DNA of 64,000 bases, taken from the NCBI GenBank assembly GCA_019636675.1, contig JAHBXC010000001.1, forward strand, positions 496,001 through 560,000, in the 5' to 3' direction. Positions 8,351 through 17,117 of this stretch are shown one piece after another. Positions within the stretch are counted from its first letter, which is position 1; each line of letters begins with the position of its first letter. Under the pieces are notes generated by a model. The model had not been told where the DNA came from. It saw only the letters and a list, made by a program, of their open reading frames with translations, and ran no database searches. The translations under genes and the position numbers were made by a program. Origin of the DNA: Phycisphaeraceae bacterium. Its GTDB lineage: Bacteria; Planctomycetota; Phycisphaerae; Phycisphaerales; UBA1924.

Positions 8351-9856
8351 GTGGGAATGACCCTCGCCATGGCGTCGTGGTGGTCGTGGGCCGGCTCGGC
8401 GCTGGGCGTCGCGTTTCTGTTCTGGGTCGGCGCGTGCATCGGCTCGTTCCTCAATGTCGTCGCGTACCGCCTGCCGCGCGGCGAGGGGCTGTTCTCACCC
8501 CCCTCGCGATGCCCCTCGTGCGAGACGCGCCTGCGCTGGACGCAGAACCTCCCGATCTTCGGCTGGCTCCTGCTGGGGGGTCGGTGCCGCTTCTGCCGCT
8601 CTCGGATCTCCGCCCAATACCCGGCGGTCGAGCTGATCACCGCCCTGCTGTTCGCGTTCTTCTTCGCCGCGTGGTTCGGCGAGACCTCGGGACAGGCGTG
8701 GTTCGGCGGCGCGCTGCGCCCCGCCTGGGCCGACCCCGGGATCGCGCGCATGTGGCCCATGCTGCTGCTGGTCTACGCCACGATCGCCTCGCTCATCGCG
8801 ATGACGCTGATCGACGCGAAGACCTTCATGATCCCGCTCTCGATCCCGTGGTTCCTCACCGCGCTCGCCCTCGTCACCCACCCGCTTCACGCGGCGGCGC
8901 TGAGCGCCCGCTCCGTCACGCCGCTGAACGCCGGGTGGACGATCCCGATCCCGGCCGGCGCGCACGGCGTGGGCCTGATGCTGGGCGGACTGGCGGGCGT
9001 CGTCGCGTGCGCGCTGCTGCTGAAACTCCGCGTCATCCCCCGCAGCTTCGCCGACTTCGAGCGCTGGGCCGCCGAGTCGCAGCGCGCCGGCGCAGGCGAG
9101 CAGGCCGAGGCCCTCGACGGCGGGACCGCCCAGCTCGGGCCCCTGCTGATGCGTGTGCTGTACCTCACCGCCCCGGCCGTTTCGCTCATGGCAGGCGGCT
9201 TCGCGCTTGGCCTCCAGATCGGACGCCCCCTGGAGGCCACCCTGCTGGGCACGCTCGTCGGGCTGGGCATCGGCGTGGTGATGCGCCGCTACGCCCCCGG
9301 GGGCCGCGACGACGCTCCGAGGGCCGGGTCCAGGCCCGACCAGAGCACCATCGAGCCGGAGTGGATCCGATACCCCCACGCACGGCGCGAAGCCACCAAG
9401 GAACTGCTCTGCCTGGCCTGCATCGCGCTCTTCGCCGCTCTTGGCTGGTTTCTGGGCGGCGTCGCCCTCGCCGACCAGCCCCCCCTCTGGATGCGAGCCC
9501 TCGCCGGCGCGTCCGCCGGCTACCTGATCGGCGGCGGGATCGTCTGGCTCGTGCGCATCTTCGGGACCATCGGCTTCGGCAAAGAGGCGATGGGCATGGG
9601 AGATGTCCACCTGCTCGCGGCGGTCGGCGCGGCGCTCGGCTGGCTCGACCCGGTTCTCGCGTTCTTCACCGCCCCGTTCTTCGGGATCGCCTGGGTGGTG
9701 ATCAGCGCGACGCTGCTGCGCGGCAAGGGGGGCGTCGCCGTCGCGATGCCCTTCGGGCCTCACCTGGCCGCCGGCACGATCGCTGTCCTGCTCGCCTGGC
9801 CCCTCTACGACCGGCTCGTCGGAACCTTGCTGGGCACAATCGCTGCGGCCCCATGA
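8351..9856 (+). CDS. Prepilin peptidase (A24 family) with large central insertion
   Basis: This enzyme removes leader peptides from type IV pilin-like and pseudopilin proteins and methylates the new N-terminus. The N-terminal part has GACIGSFLNVVAYRLPRGEG and the paired cysteine motifs CPSC and CRFC of the methylase domain. The two catalytic aspartates are D155 in MTLIDAKTF and D418 in GMGDVHLL. They are normally about 65 residues apart but here are 263 apart. The insertion holds extra hydrophobic helices and a polar segment (about residues 230-360), giving 501 residues in place of about 260-290. The start may be GTG 8351, ATG 8357 or ATG 8369. A candidate substrate is the pseudopilin at 19813-20913. 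Confidence 0.92.
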   Translation: MGMTLAMASWWSWAGSALGVAFLFWVGACIGSFLNVVAYRLPRGEGLFSPPSRCPSCETRLRWTQNLPIFGWLLLGGRCRFCRSRISAQYPAVELITALLFAFFFAAWFGETSGQAWFGGALRPAWADPGIARMWPMLLLVYATIASLIAMTLIDAKTFMIPLSIPWFLTALALVTHPLHAAALSARSVTPLNAGWTIPIPAGAHGVGLMLGGLAGVVACALLLKLRVIPRSFADFERWAAESQRAGAGEQAEALDGGTAQLGPLLMRVLYLTAPAVSLMAGGFALGLQIGRPLEATLLGTLVGLGIGVVMRRYAPGGRDDAPRAGSRPDQSTIEPEWIRYPHARREATKELLCLACIALFAALGWFLGGVALADQPPLWMRALAGASAGYLIGGGIVWLVRIFGTIGFGKEAMGMGDVHLLAAVGAALGWLDPVLAFFTAPFFGIAWVVISATLLRGKGGVAVAMPFGPHLAAGTIAVLLAWPLYDRLVGTLLGTIAAAP

Positions 9857-9896
9857 GGTTGCGCTCTCAACGCCCACCCGATTCGACCCGCTGCGC

Positions 9897-9925
9897 TTGA
9901 CAAACCCGCGCTTTTACGGTTCCAT
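9897..9925 (+). promoter_or_regulatory. Possible promoter of the OmpA-like gene
   Basis: A perfect TTGACA (9897-9902) is followed after 17 bases by TTCCAT (9920-9925), a poor -10 match. The position, about 80 bases before the lipoprotein start and after the prepilin peptidase stop, makes sense, but the -10 is weak. Confidence 0.3.
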
Positions 9926-10007
9926 CGCGCATCCCCGATCGGGCGGCGCAGGACGCCCCGCCCGGCCCTCGCGATCGCAACACCCGACCCAGCCGAGATC
10001 TTCGACC

Positions 10008-10667
10008 ATGCCCACGCGCTCCAAGCGGATGTTCACTCTCCTGACAGCCCTCCTCGCCGTTGGCGTCACGCTCGGCGGCTGCGCCGACGATCAGGCCAAG
10101 CGCCGCGCCGCGCTGCTCGAGCAGGAAGCCAACGAGCTGCGCGCACGCAACGAGCAGCTCGAGTCGGCGCTCTCCGCGTCCAACGACGAGCGCGCCCGCC
10201 TCGAGCAGGACATGCTTCGCCTCGAGCGCGACAAGGCCCTCGCTCAGAACCAGCCGCGCACCACTGCCGCCACCGGCTTCGAGGGCATCGCGGGCGTCGG
10301 CTCCTCGCGCGGCGCCGGGGGAGAGGTCATCGTCGACATCCTGGGCGATGTCCTCTTCGACTCGGGCAAGGTCGTCCTCAAGAACTCCGCGAAGCAGTCC
10401 CTCGATCGCGTCGCGCAGGTCATCAACAGCAGTTACTCCGGGCGCGTCATCCGCGTCGAGGGCCACACCGACTCCGACCCGATCCGGCGCAGCGAGTGGA
10501 GGACTAACGAGCGCCTCTCCGCCGAGCGCGCCCTCGCCGTCCACGAGTACCTCGCCAGCAAGGGCGTCGATCGCAAGCGCATGCACATCGCCGGCTTCGC
10601 CGATGCACGCCCTCGCGACACCAAGGCCCGCTCCCGACGCGTCGAGATCGTGATCCTCGCGAACTGA
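10008..10667 (+). CDS. OmpA/Pal-like peptidoglycan-binding lipoprotein
   Basis: The 219-residue protein starts with a lipoprotein signal (MPTRSKRMFTLLTALLAVGV) and a lipobox ending LGGC, so it is probably lipid-anchored in the outer membrane. Residues about 28-80 form a charged coiled coil (Glu/Arg/Leu heptads). The C-terminal OmpA domain is clear: VIVDILGDVLFDSGKVVL, VIRVEGHTDSDP, RTNERLSAERALAVHEYL and a final RRVEIVIL. This domain binds peptidoglycan and would tether the outer membrane to the wall, as Pal does. The coiled coil before the OmpA domain is unlike classical Pal. The ATG at 10008 is chosen because it places the signal peptide at the N-terminus. Confidence 0.92.
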   Translation: MPTRSKRMFTLLTALLAVGVTLGGCADDQAKRRAALLEQEANELRARNEQLESALSASNDERARLEQDMLRLERDKALAQNQPRTTAATGFEGIAGVGSSRGAGGEVIVDILGDVLFDSGKVVLKNSAKQSLDRVAQVINSSYSGRVIRVEGHTDSDPIRRSEWRTNERLSAERALAVHEYLASKGVDRKRMHIAGFADARPRDTKARSRRVEIVILAN

Positions 10668-10748
10668 ACCCGTCGCGCGAAGATTCGCGCACGGACCCCG
10701 TCACTCGGCCGGGCGCCGCTCCGCGGACCCGGCTATTTTCGTGCGCCG

Positions 10749-12854
10749 ATGTCACCGACTCCCGACATCACGCTCCGAACCCCTGTCACCGCGATCCCGG
10801 GAATCGGCCCCGCGCGCGCCGAGGCGCTCCGCGCTCTGGGCGTGCGCAACATCGGGCAGCTCGTCGCCTACCTCCCCTTCCGCCACGAGTTCGAAGCGGG
10901 CGAGGACAAACTCGTCAACCTCCAACCCGGGGGCGTCGTCTCCGCCCGGGGAGAGGTCACCGCCACGCGCGTCGTACGTGGGCGCAAGACACGCTTCGAG
11001 GCCGTCCTCGCCGACGAGACGGGCCGGCTCGACCTCGTCTGGTTCAACGGCGCTCACCTCGTGAAATCCATCCACCCCGGCATGCACATCCGCGTGCAGG
11101 GAAAGTCGCGCACCCACGCCGTGCGCACTTACGGCATCCAGCTCGTCAACCCGCGCTGGGAACGCGTGCGCGAGGACGAGCCCCCCATGGGCGCAGGCCC
11201 CGGCGCCGACCGGCTGCGCCCCGTCTACCCGGCCAGCGAGTCCATCGAATCCCGCGCCATCGAGGGCGCGATCGAGAAGATCCTCGCTCGTGCGCTCCCG
11301 CTCATCGAGGACCACTTCCCCGAGCAGTTCCGGCGCGAACGCGAGTTGCCCTCCCTCGCAGACGCCCATCGCATGATGCACCGCCCCGACAACGAGCAGG
11401 AGGTCCTCTCCGCCCGTCGCCGGCTCGCCTACGACGAACTCTTCATGCTCCAGCTCGCCGTGCAGCTCCGGCGCGCGAAGCAGCGCCGTGAGACCCGCGC
11501 GCCCGCCCTCAAGTGGAGCGAGCGCATCGATGCGCACATCCGAGAACGCATCCCGTTCACACTCACGCCCGGGCAGGACTCCGCCGTCCGTGAGATCGCG
11601 AAGGACCTCCAAAAGGAAACGCCGGCCAACCGGCTCATCCAGGGCGATGTCGGCTCGGGCAAGACCGTCGTCGCGCTCTACGCGATGCTGATGGCGGTCG
11701 CGTCGAACAAGCAGGCCGCGATCATGGCGCCCACCGAACTCCTCGCCGAGCAGCACTACCTCAACATAGTCGCGCTCCTGAAGGGCAGCACGGTGCGCGT
11801 CGAGCTCCTGACCGGCGCCCAGGCGAAGGAAGACCGCGAGTCCACCCTCGCGCGAATCGAGTCCGGAGACGCAGACATCGTCATCGGCACCCACGCGCTG
11901 CTCACCGAGCGCGTCCGCTTTATCGACCTCGCCGTCGCGATCATCGACGAGCAGCACCGCTTCGGCGTCCACCAGCGTGCGACCCTGCGAGAGAAGGCCG
12001 ACGACCCGACCTCCACCCCCCACACCCTCGTCATGACCGCGACGCCCATCCCGCGCACGCTCGCGCTCACCATCTTCGGCGACCTCGATGTCTCCAACAT
12101 CCAGGGCCTGCCCCCAGGACGCCAGCCCATCTCCACGCGCGTCGTCGGAACCGAGCAACGCGACGAGGTCTACGCCTTCGTGCGCGAGCGCCTCGACCAG
12201 GGCGATCAGGCGTACATCGTCCTCCCGGCCATCGACGACTCCGACTCGCTCCGCGGCGTGCGCTCCACCCTCGCGTGGCTCGAGCAGTCGCACTTCGCCG
12301 GAAAGCGCGTCGCCGCCCTCCACGGCCAACTCAAGCGCGACACCCGCGAGCATGTCATGGAGCGCTTCCGCTCGGGACTCATCGACGCCCTCATCGCCAC
12401 CACCGTCATCGAGGTCGGCGTCGACGTGCCCAACGCCGCGATCATCGTGATCGAACAGGCCGAGCGCTTCGGGCTCGCGCAGCTGCACCAGCTCCGAGGG
12501 CGCGTCGGGCGAGGGCCAAACAAGAGCGTGTGCATCCTGATCGGCGAAGCCGTCACCCCCGACGCCGTGCTGCGGCTCGACGCGATGAAAGCCATCGCCG
12601 ACGGGTTCCAGCTCGCCGAGAAGGACTTCGAGATCCGCGGCCCGGGCGAGATGCTCGGGCTCAAGCAGGCCGGCGCCCCCCCGTTCAAAGTCGCCGACCT
12701 CGCGCGCGACCACGACCTGCTCCGCATGGCCCGGCGCGACGCCGCCGCGTGGATCGAGCGGTCGCCCGACCTCGCCGACCCGACCGAGGAACTGCTCCGC
12801 ACGCGCATGCTCCGCGCCCACGGGCAGTGGCTGGGGCTCGTTGATGTCGCCTGA
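10749..12854 (+). CDS. recG: ATP-dependent DNA helicase RecG
   Basis: RecG remodels stalled replication forks and branched DNA. The 701-residue length is normal. The N-terminal wedge/OB domain begins with TPVTAIPGIGPARAEALRAL. Helicase motifs follow: Walker A QGDVGSGKTVVALYAML near residue 300, IMAPTELLAEQHY, the DEQH box in IDEQHRFGVHQR near 400, VMTATPIPRTLALTIFGDLD, and in the second lobe HGQLKRDTREHVMERF, ATTVIEVGVDVPNA and QLRGRVGRG. The C-terminus keeps the DFEIRGPGEMLGLKQAG segment. A TATTTT at 10734-10739 ends only 9 bases before the ATG, so the message may be nearly leaderless. Confidence 0.97.
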   Translation: MSPTPDITLRTPVTAIPGIGPARAEALRALGVRNIGQLVAYLPFRHEFEAGEDKLVNLQPGGVVSARGEVTATRVVRGRKTRFEAVLADETGRLDLVWFNGAHLVKSIHPGMHIRVQGKSRTHAVRTYGIQLVNPRWERVREDEPPMGAGPGADRLRPVYPASESIESRAIEGAIEKILARALPLIEDHFPEQFRRERELPSLADAHRMMHRPDNEQEVLSARRRLAYDELFMLQLAVQLRRAKQRRETRAPALKWSERIDAHIRERIPFTLTPGQDSAVREIAKDLQKETPANRLIQGDVGSGKTVVALYAMLMAVASNKQAAIMAPTELLAEQHYLNIVALLKGSTVRVELLTGAQAKEDRESTLARIESGDADIVIGTHALLTERVRFIDLAVAIIDEQHRFGVHQRATLREKADDPTSTPHTLVMTATPIPRTLALTIFGDLDVSNIQGLPPGRQPISTRVVGTEQRDEVYAFVRERLDQGDQAYIVLPAIDDSDSLRGVRSTLAWLEQSHFAGKRVAALHGQLKRDTREHVMERFRSGLIDALIATTVIEVGVDVPNAAIIVIEQAERFGLAQLHQLRGRVGRGPNKSVCILIGEAVTPDAVLRLDAMKAIADGFQLAEKDFEIRGPGEMLGLKQAGAPPFKVADLARDHDLLRMARRDAAAWIERSPDLADPTEELLRTRMLRAHGQWLGLVDVA

Positions 12855-12893
12855 CGACACGCGAAACCCGCGCCGAATCGCTAGGATCTCGCC

Positions 12894-14663
12894 ATGAGCG
12901 TGAACCAGGCACTCGCCGCCAAGTTCGAGCAGATCGCGGCGATGCTCGAACTCACCGGCGCCGACCCCTTCCGCGTCAACGCGCACCGCAAGGCCGCACG
13001 CGTCATCGAGGAATCCTCCGAAGACTACGCCTCCCTCGCCGACGATCGCGACGCGCTCCTCGCGATCGAGGGCGTCGGCCAGAAGACCGCCGACAAGATC
13101 ATCGAGTTCGTCACCACCGGCGACATCGCGGAGCACGCCGAGCTCTGCGAGCAGGTCCCCTCCGGGCTCCTCGACATCCTCGAGATCCCCGGGCTCGGTC
13201 CCAAGACCGTCAAGGCGCTCTGGGAAGAACTCAAGGTCGTCGACGTCGAGGGGCTCAAACGCGTCATCGACGACGGGTCGATCCTCACACTCCCGCGCAT
13301 GGGCGCCAAGAGCGTCGAGAAGATCAAGGCGGCCATCGCCTTCTCCGAGACCAGCGGCGGGCGCACGCCCCTGGGCATCGCGCTCCCCCTCGCCGAGCGC
13401 TTCGCCCACGCCCTCCGCGTCCTCAAGGGCGTCGATCGCTGCGAGTTCGCCGGGTCACTCCGGCGCGGCAAGGACACCATCGGCGACATCGACCTCGTCG
13501 TCAGCGCGAAGTCATCCCACGCCGAAGCCATCGGCGAGGCGTTCCGAACCATGCCCGAGGTCAAACAGGTCCTCGCCGCCGGCGAGACCAAGTCCTCCGT
13601 CCGCGCCGTCGTGAACGGGGGCGCCCTGATCCAGATCGACCTGCGCATCGTCGAGCCCGCGCAGTTCGGCGCCGCCCTGCTCTACTTCACCGGAAGCAAG
13701 GAGCACAATGTCCGCCTGCGCGAGCGGGCGCAGAAGAAGGGGCTGACCCTCAACGAGTACGGCCTGTTCAAGGACGACGGCGAGCCCGCCCCGCAGAACC
13801 GTGGGAAGAAGCCGATCGCGTCCGAGACCGAGCAGGCGATCTACGACGCCCTCGACGCGCCGGCGCCGCCCCCCGAACTCCGCGAGGACCAGGGCGAGCT
13901 CTCGCACAAAGCAGGCCACGACTTCGACCTGATCACCCTCGACGACATCAAGGCCGAACTGCACGCGCACACCACCGCGTCCGACGGCGCGCTCTCCATC
14001 ATCGAACTCGCGACCGAGGCGAAGCGCCGCGGCTTCCACACCATCGCCGTCACCGACCACAGCAAGAGCCAGAAGGTCGCAGGCGGGCTGGACAAGAAGC
14101 GACTCCTCGCCCACATCGAGGCGATCCACGCCGCTCGCGACGAGGTCGAGGGCATCGCGATCCTCGCGGGCTCTGAAGTCGACATCATGCCCGACGGCTC
14201 GCTCGACTACGACGATAATCTGCTCGCGAAGCTCGACATCGTCGTGGCGTCGCCCCACTGGTCCCTCGCGCAGAAACCGGAAGAAGCGACGGCGCGCCTG
14301 CTCAAGGCCATCGAGCACCCGCTGGTGGACATCATCGGGCACCCGACGGGCCGCCTGATCAACCGTCGCGAGGGTCTGGCGCCGAGCTTCGGCGAACTCT
14401 TCGCCGCCGCCGTCGAGCACGACACCGCGATGGAGATCAACTCCCACTGGCTGCGCCTCGATCTTCGAGACACGCACGCGCGAGCGGCGATCCACGCCGG
14501 TGTAAAGATCGCCATCGACTGCGACGTGCACTCGATCACGGACTTCGAACACCTGCGCTTCGGCGTGCTGACCGCGCGCCGCGCCGGGGCGAGCCCGAAG
14601 CACTGTCTCAACGCCTGGACGAAGAAGAAACTCCACGACTGGCTGAGAGCCAGACGCCGCTGA
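12894..14663 (+). CDS. polX: DNA polymerase/3'-5' exonuclease PolX
   Basis: Bacterial PolX enzymes join a gap-filling family X polymerase to a PHP exonuclease. The 589-residue protein has the N-terminal 8-kDa helix-hairpin-helix region (VGQKTADKIIEFVTTG and IPGLGPKTVKALWEEL). The palm motif is FAGSLRRGKDTIGDIDLVVS, with the metal-binding GDIDLV. The C-terminal PHP domain runs from about residue 355: ELHAHTTASDGALS, AVTDHSKSQ, GSEVDIMPDGSLDY, DIIGHPTGR and DCDVHSITDF, so both activities look intact. TAGGAT at 12882-12887 lies 6 bases before the ATG and could be the -10 of a leaderless transcript. Confidence 0.96.
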   Translation: MSVNQALAAKFEQIAAMLELTGADPFRVNAHRKAARVIEESSEDYASLADDRDALLAIEGVGQKTADKIIEFVTTGDIAEHAELCEQVPSGLLDILEIPGLGPKTVKALWEELKVVDVEGLKRVIDDGSILTLPRMGAKSVEKIKAAIAFSETSGGRTPLGIALPLAERFAHALRVLKGVDRCEFAGSLRRGKDTIGDIDLVVSAKSSHAEAIGEAFRTMPEVKQVLAAGETKSSVRAVVNGGALIQIDLRIVEPAQFGAALLYFTGSKEHNVRLRERAQKKGLTLNEYGLFKDDGEPAPQNRGKKPIASETEQAIYDALDAPAPPPELREDQGELSHKAGHDFDLITLDDIKAELHAHTTASDGALSIIELATEAKRRGFHTIAVTDHSKSQKVAGGLDKKRLLAHIEAIHAARDEVEGIAILAGSEVDIMPDGSLDYDDNLLAKLDIVVASPHWSLAQKPEEATARLLKAIEHPLVDIIGHPTGRLINRREGLAPSFGELFAAAVEHDTAMEINSHWLRLDLRDTHARAAIHAGVKIAIDCDVHSITDFEHLRFGVLTARRAGASPKHCLNAWTKKKLHDWLRARRR

Positions 14664-14696
14664 CCCGCCGCGCCGCACGCCCCCCGGAGACCGCCA

Positions 14697-15167
14697 GTGC
14701 CGTCAGGCCGATCCCCCAAGCCCGTTCCCAGCGTCGAGATCGTCGAGCCGCTCTGCGCCGTGTTCCGGCGGCACCTCAAGAAAGAGGGCCAGAAGTACAC
14801 ACCCGAGCGTGCGCAGATCCTCGACGCAATCATCCAACTGGACGACGTATTCGAAGCCGAACGCCTGCTCGAACTCCTCAAGGGCTCGGGCTTCCGCGTC
14901 AGCAAGGCCACGATCTACCGCACGATCAAGCTCCTGCAGGACGCCGGCATCATCCAGCAGGTGCTGGTCGACGCCGAGCACGCGCACTACCAGCTCGCGT
15001 ACGGGCGTCGCCCCCGCGACCTGCTCGTGCGCGTCGACACGGGCGAGATCATCCCCATCGAGATCCCCGAACTGATCGAGATCCGCGACCGGATCTGCCG
15101 CGCGATGGGCGTGACGCCCCAGGGGCACCGCCTGCAGATCTACGCCGTCGCGTCCGGACCGCGCTGA
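14697..15167 (+). CDS. Fur-family transcriptional regulator lacking metal ligands
   Basis: The 156-residue protein has the Fur fold: LKKEGQKYTPERAQILDAII, then the winged helix with VSKATIYRTIKLLQDAGIIQ, and a dimerisation half. In Fur proteins this half begins with a His-rich HHHDHLICLDCG block; here the matching stretch reads GRRPRDLLVRVDTG, without His or Cys. Only a later His (TPQGHRLQ) lines up with a known ligand position. DNA binding is therefore likely, but classical iron, zinc or peroxide sensing is not. The start is GTG at 14697. It ends 4 bases from the convergent exbD gene. The target genes are unknown. Confidence 0.87.
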   Translation: MPSGRSPKPVPSVEIVEPLCAVFRRHLKKEGQKYTPERAQILDAIIQLDDVFEAERLLELLKGSGFRVSKATIYRTIKLLQDAGIIQQVLVDAEHAHYQLAYGRRPRDLLVRVDTGEIIPIEIPELIEIRDRICRAMGVTPQGHRLQIYAVASGPR

Positions 15168-15171
15168 GCGC

Positions 15172-15684
15172 TCAGGGCCGCGCCGGCGCGCCGGGAGAGC
15201 GTGCCAGGGACGCGCCGCGCGCGCCCGAGCCGGCACAGGCCTCGTACACGCGGATCACATCCTGATACGCCGCGCCCGCGCCCGGCTGCACGATGATCTC
15301 GAGCGATTCGATCGCGCCCGACTCGCGCAGCTCTTCGAGCCGGCGCTCCAGCTCCGCGATCGACGCGTCCGCCAGGTTGAGCCCGCTGACCAGCGCCTCG
15401 CCCCCCTCGCCCCTCGTGAGCGTCACGCGCACACGCGTCGGGGGCAGATCCAGCGCGAAGGGGTCGTCGGGCGCGTCGGTGTCGCTCGGCTCGTTGCCCT
15501 GCGCCGCGGCCTGGTCCTGCTCCACCTGCGCGCCCAGGAACCACTCCGGCCCCAGGATCGTCGTCCCGGCCATGAAGAAGATCAGGATCACCATCACCAC
15601 ATCGACCATCGGCGTCATGTTCGGGCCGAAGTCCCGCGCAGCGACCGTCGTCGCGGTTCGCAAACGGAAGCGACCGGCGCTCAT
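15172..15684 (-). CDS. ExbD/TolR-family biopolymer transport protein (second copy)
   Basis: ExbD/TolR proteins form the periplasmic part of proton-driven ExbB/ExbD or TolQ/TolR motors. The 170-residue protein has the single N-terminal helix with its key Asp, NMTPMVDVVMVILIFFMAGT, then a periplasmic domain containing a Pro/Asp-rich linker and IVQPGAGAAYQDVIRVYEAC. The ATG overlaps the stop of the preceding exbD by ATGA. A pair of different ExbD proteins with one ExbB is common in planctomycetes. No TonB or Tol partner lies next to it, so the energised receptor is unknown. Confidence 0.9.
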   Translation of the reverse strand: MSAGRFRLRTATTVAARDFGPNMTPMVDVVMVILIFFMAGTTILGPEWFLGAQVEQDQAAAQGNEPSDTDAPDDPFALDLPPTRVRVTLTRGEGGEALVSGLNLADASIAELERRLEELRESGAIESLEIIVQPGAGAAYQDVIRVYEACAGSGARGASLARSPGAPARP

Positions 15685-16136
15685 GGGCGGTCCCCCGCGC
15701 GGGATGCGGCCAAACGGACATCGCGCACGCCGGCCTCGGCGCACGCGTCCATCGCCCGCTCGACCCATCGGTAGGGCGCCGCCCCCGGCGCGCGGATCTC
15801 CACCACGACGTCCTGCACGCGCGACGACTTCTCACGCAGCATCGTCGCGATCTGCGCGAAAGTGACCGACTCTCCGTTGACCACGACCCCCGGCTCGTCT
15901 CCCGGCGCGATCTCGCCCCCGCCACTCGCCGGAACAAGGTTGATGATGAAGCTCTCGCGCGGCGACTCCGTCTCGCCGAGGCGCGCCTCGGGCAGTTCAA
16001 GCGGGATGCGCTGGCCCTCCGCGAGCTGCCCCACCATCAGAAAGAAGATCACCATACACAGCACGACATCGATCAGCGGCGTCGCGTTCACCGCGGAGAC
16101 CGTCTGCTCGTGCTGGATGGCGTGCCGCTTCTTCAC
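15681..16136 (-). CDS. ExbD/TolR-family biopolymer transport protein (first copy)
   Basis: The 151-residue protein begins MKKRHAIQHEQTVSAVNATP (GTG start) followed by LIDVVLCMVIFFLMVGQLAE, the membrane helix with the essential Asp. The periplasmic part holds VVVNGESVTFAQIATML and EIRAPGAAPYRWVERAMDAC, typical of the domain. The GTG at 16136 overlaps the exbB stop as GTGA; the longer open frame upstream overlaps exbB and is not needed. It and its downstream paralogue differ clearly outside the helix, so they may form a heteromer. Confidence 0.91.
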   Translation of the reverse strand: MKKRHAIQHEQTVSAVNATPLIDVVLCMVIFFLMVGQLAEGQRIPLELPEARLGETESPRESFIINLVPASGGGEIAPGDEPGVVVNGESVTFAQIATMLREKSSRVQDVVVEIRAPGAAPYRWVERAMDACAEAGVRDVRLAASRAGDRP

Positions 16137-16912
16137 GGCTTCTCGCCGGCCTTCGAAGCGGTCGTCGAGGTGTCGAGCGCGCTGTCCGGCAGCGACTCCA
16201 CGATCTCCGCCGACACGACCATCGCGCGCGTGCACACGCGATCAACGATCGTGCGGAAATACCCGTACGCCAGAAGACTCGGGATCGCGAGCATCAGCCC
16301 GAAGAACGTGTGGAACAGCGCCTTCGAGATGCCCAGCGACAGCTCGCCCGGGCCGGCGCGCCCGCCCGTCTCGCCCAGCGCCGCGAACGCGATGATCATC
16401 CCGTACACCGTCCCCACCAGCCCGAGAAGCGGGCCAAGGTGCCCGATCACGTTCAGCATCTCGATGCGCCGGAACCACCACGCCGACTGCTCCGACGCCG
16501 CCAGCTCCGCGTTCTCTCGCGCGCCCTCGCGACCGGTCGCCGTCGCGGTGAGCGCGGCACGCACCACGCGCCCGATGAAGGTGTCGTCTTTCTCCGCGTC
16601 GCGGCGCAGGCCGGCCCAGTCGGCGCGCTTCACGCGACCTCGAAAGCTGTCCACCGACGAACTCGGCAGGATCACCGACTCTCTGATCTCGAGGAAGCTG
16701 CGGATGATGATCGCCACCGAGAGGATCGACCCGAGCACGATCAGGATCGTGAACAGGTCGAACGACTCCCAGAACAGGCGCATGACCGTCGAGCCGACCC
16801 GCTCGGCCCCCGCCCCCGCGTCGGCCGGCGACGCGGAAGCCGAACCCGCGGCGGCGCACAACGCCACGAGCGCGACGGCGCCCCGGACGCGATCACACCT
16901 CGCCGAAGTCAT
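16133..16912 (-). CDS. MotA/TolQ/ExbB proton channel family protein
   Basis: This is the multi-pass subunit of the ExbB/ExbD-type motor. The 259-residue protein starts with a cleavable-looking signal (VRGAVALVALCAAAGSASAS), then a first membrane helix (FDLFTILIVLGSILSVAIII), a cytoplasmic domain, and the conserved block IEMLNVIGHLGPLLGLVGTV with YGMIIAF and ISKALFHTFFGLMLAIPSLL. A signal peptide in front of ExbB is a feature often seen in planctomycete homologues. The ATG lies inside the last 20 bases of yacG, and the end overlaps exbD. The family cannot be narrowed to TonB- or Tol-type use from here. Confidence 0.92.
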   Translation of the reverse strand: MTSARCDRVRGAVALVALCAAAGSASASPADAGAGAERVGSTVMRLFWESFDLFTILIVLGSILSVAIIIRSFLEIRESVILPSSSVDSFRGRVKRADWAGLRRDAEKDDTFIGRVVRAALTATATGREGARENAELAASEQSAWWFRRIEMLNVIGHLGPLLGLVGTVYGMIIAFAALGETGGRAGPGELSLGISKALFHTFFGLMLAIPSLLAYGYFRTIVDRVCTRAMVVSAEIVESLPDSALDTSTTASKAGEKP

Positions 16913-17117
16913 CTTCTTCCAGCGGCCGGGACACGACATATCCGCCCCCGAGCCAGCGCCCGAGGTCAACGAGCTTGCATCGCCTGGTGCAGAACGGGAA
17001 CGACTCGCCATGAACATCGACCGCTCCATCGCAGATCGGACAGCGCACGCCTTGCCCGGGCGTCGGCCCGTCGTTACGCGCTCGCTTCGGATCATCGGTG
17101 CCTCGCGTCTCACGCAT
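16893..17117 (-). CDS. yacG: YacG-like zinc-binding protein (DNA gyrase inhibitor family)
   Basis: The 74-residue protein has the YacG zinc knuckle CPICDG and FCTRRCKLVDLGRWLGGGY, with all four cysteines. E. coli YacG binds GyrB and inhibits gyrase; that activity here is inferred from family only. The ATG at 17117 overlaps the 3' end of tsaE by 8 bases, and the 3' end overlaps exbB by 20 bases, so it is embedded in the operon. A longer open frame to 17183 exists but would overlap tsaE much more. Confidence 0.88.
   Translation of the reverse strand: MRETRGTDDPKRARNDGPTPGQGVRCPICDGAVDVHGESFPFCTRRCKLVDLGRWLGGGYVVSRPLEEDDFGEV

Noticed and set aside
10752..13409. A very long open frame (885 codons) antisense to recG and polX
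   Set aside because: Long antisense frames are expected in high-GC DNA when the sense strand codes. Its translation is low-complexity (Asp, Glu, Val, Gly, Arg) with no motif, whereas recG and polX have all their motifs.
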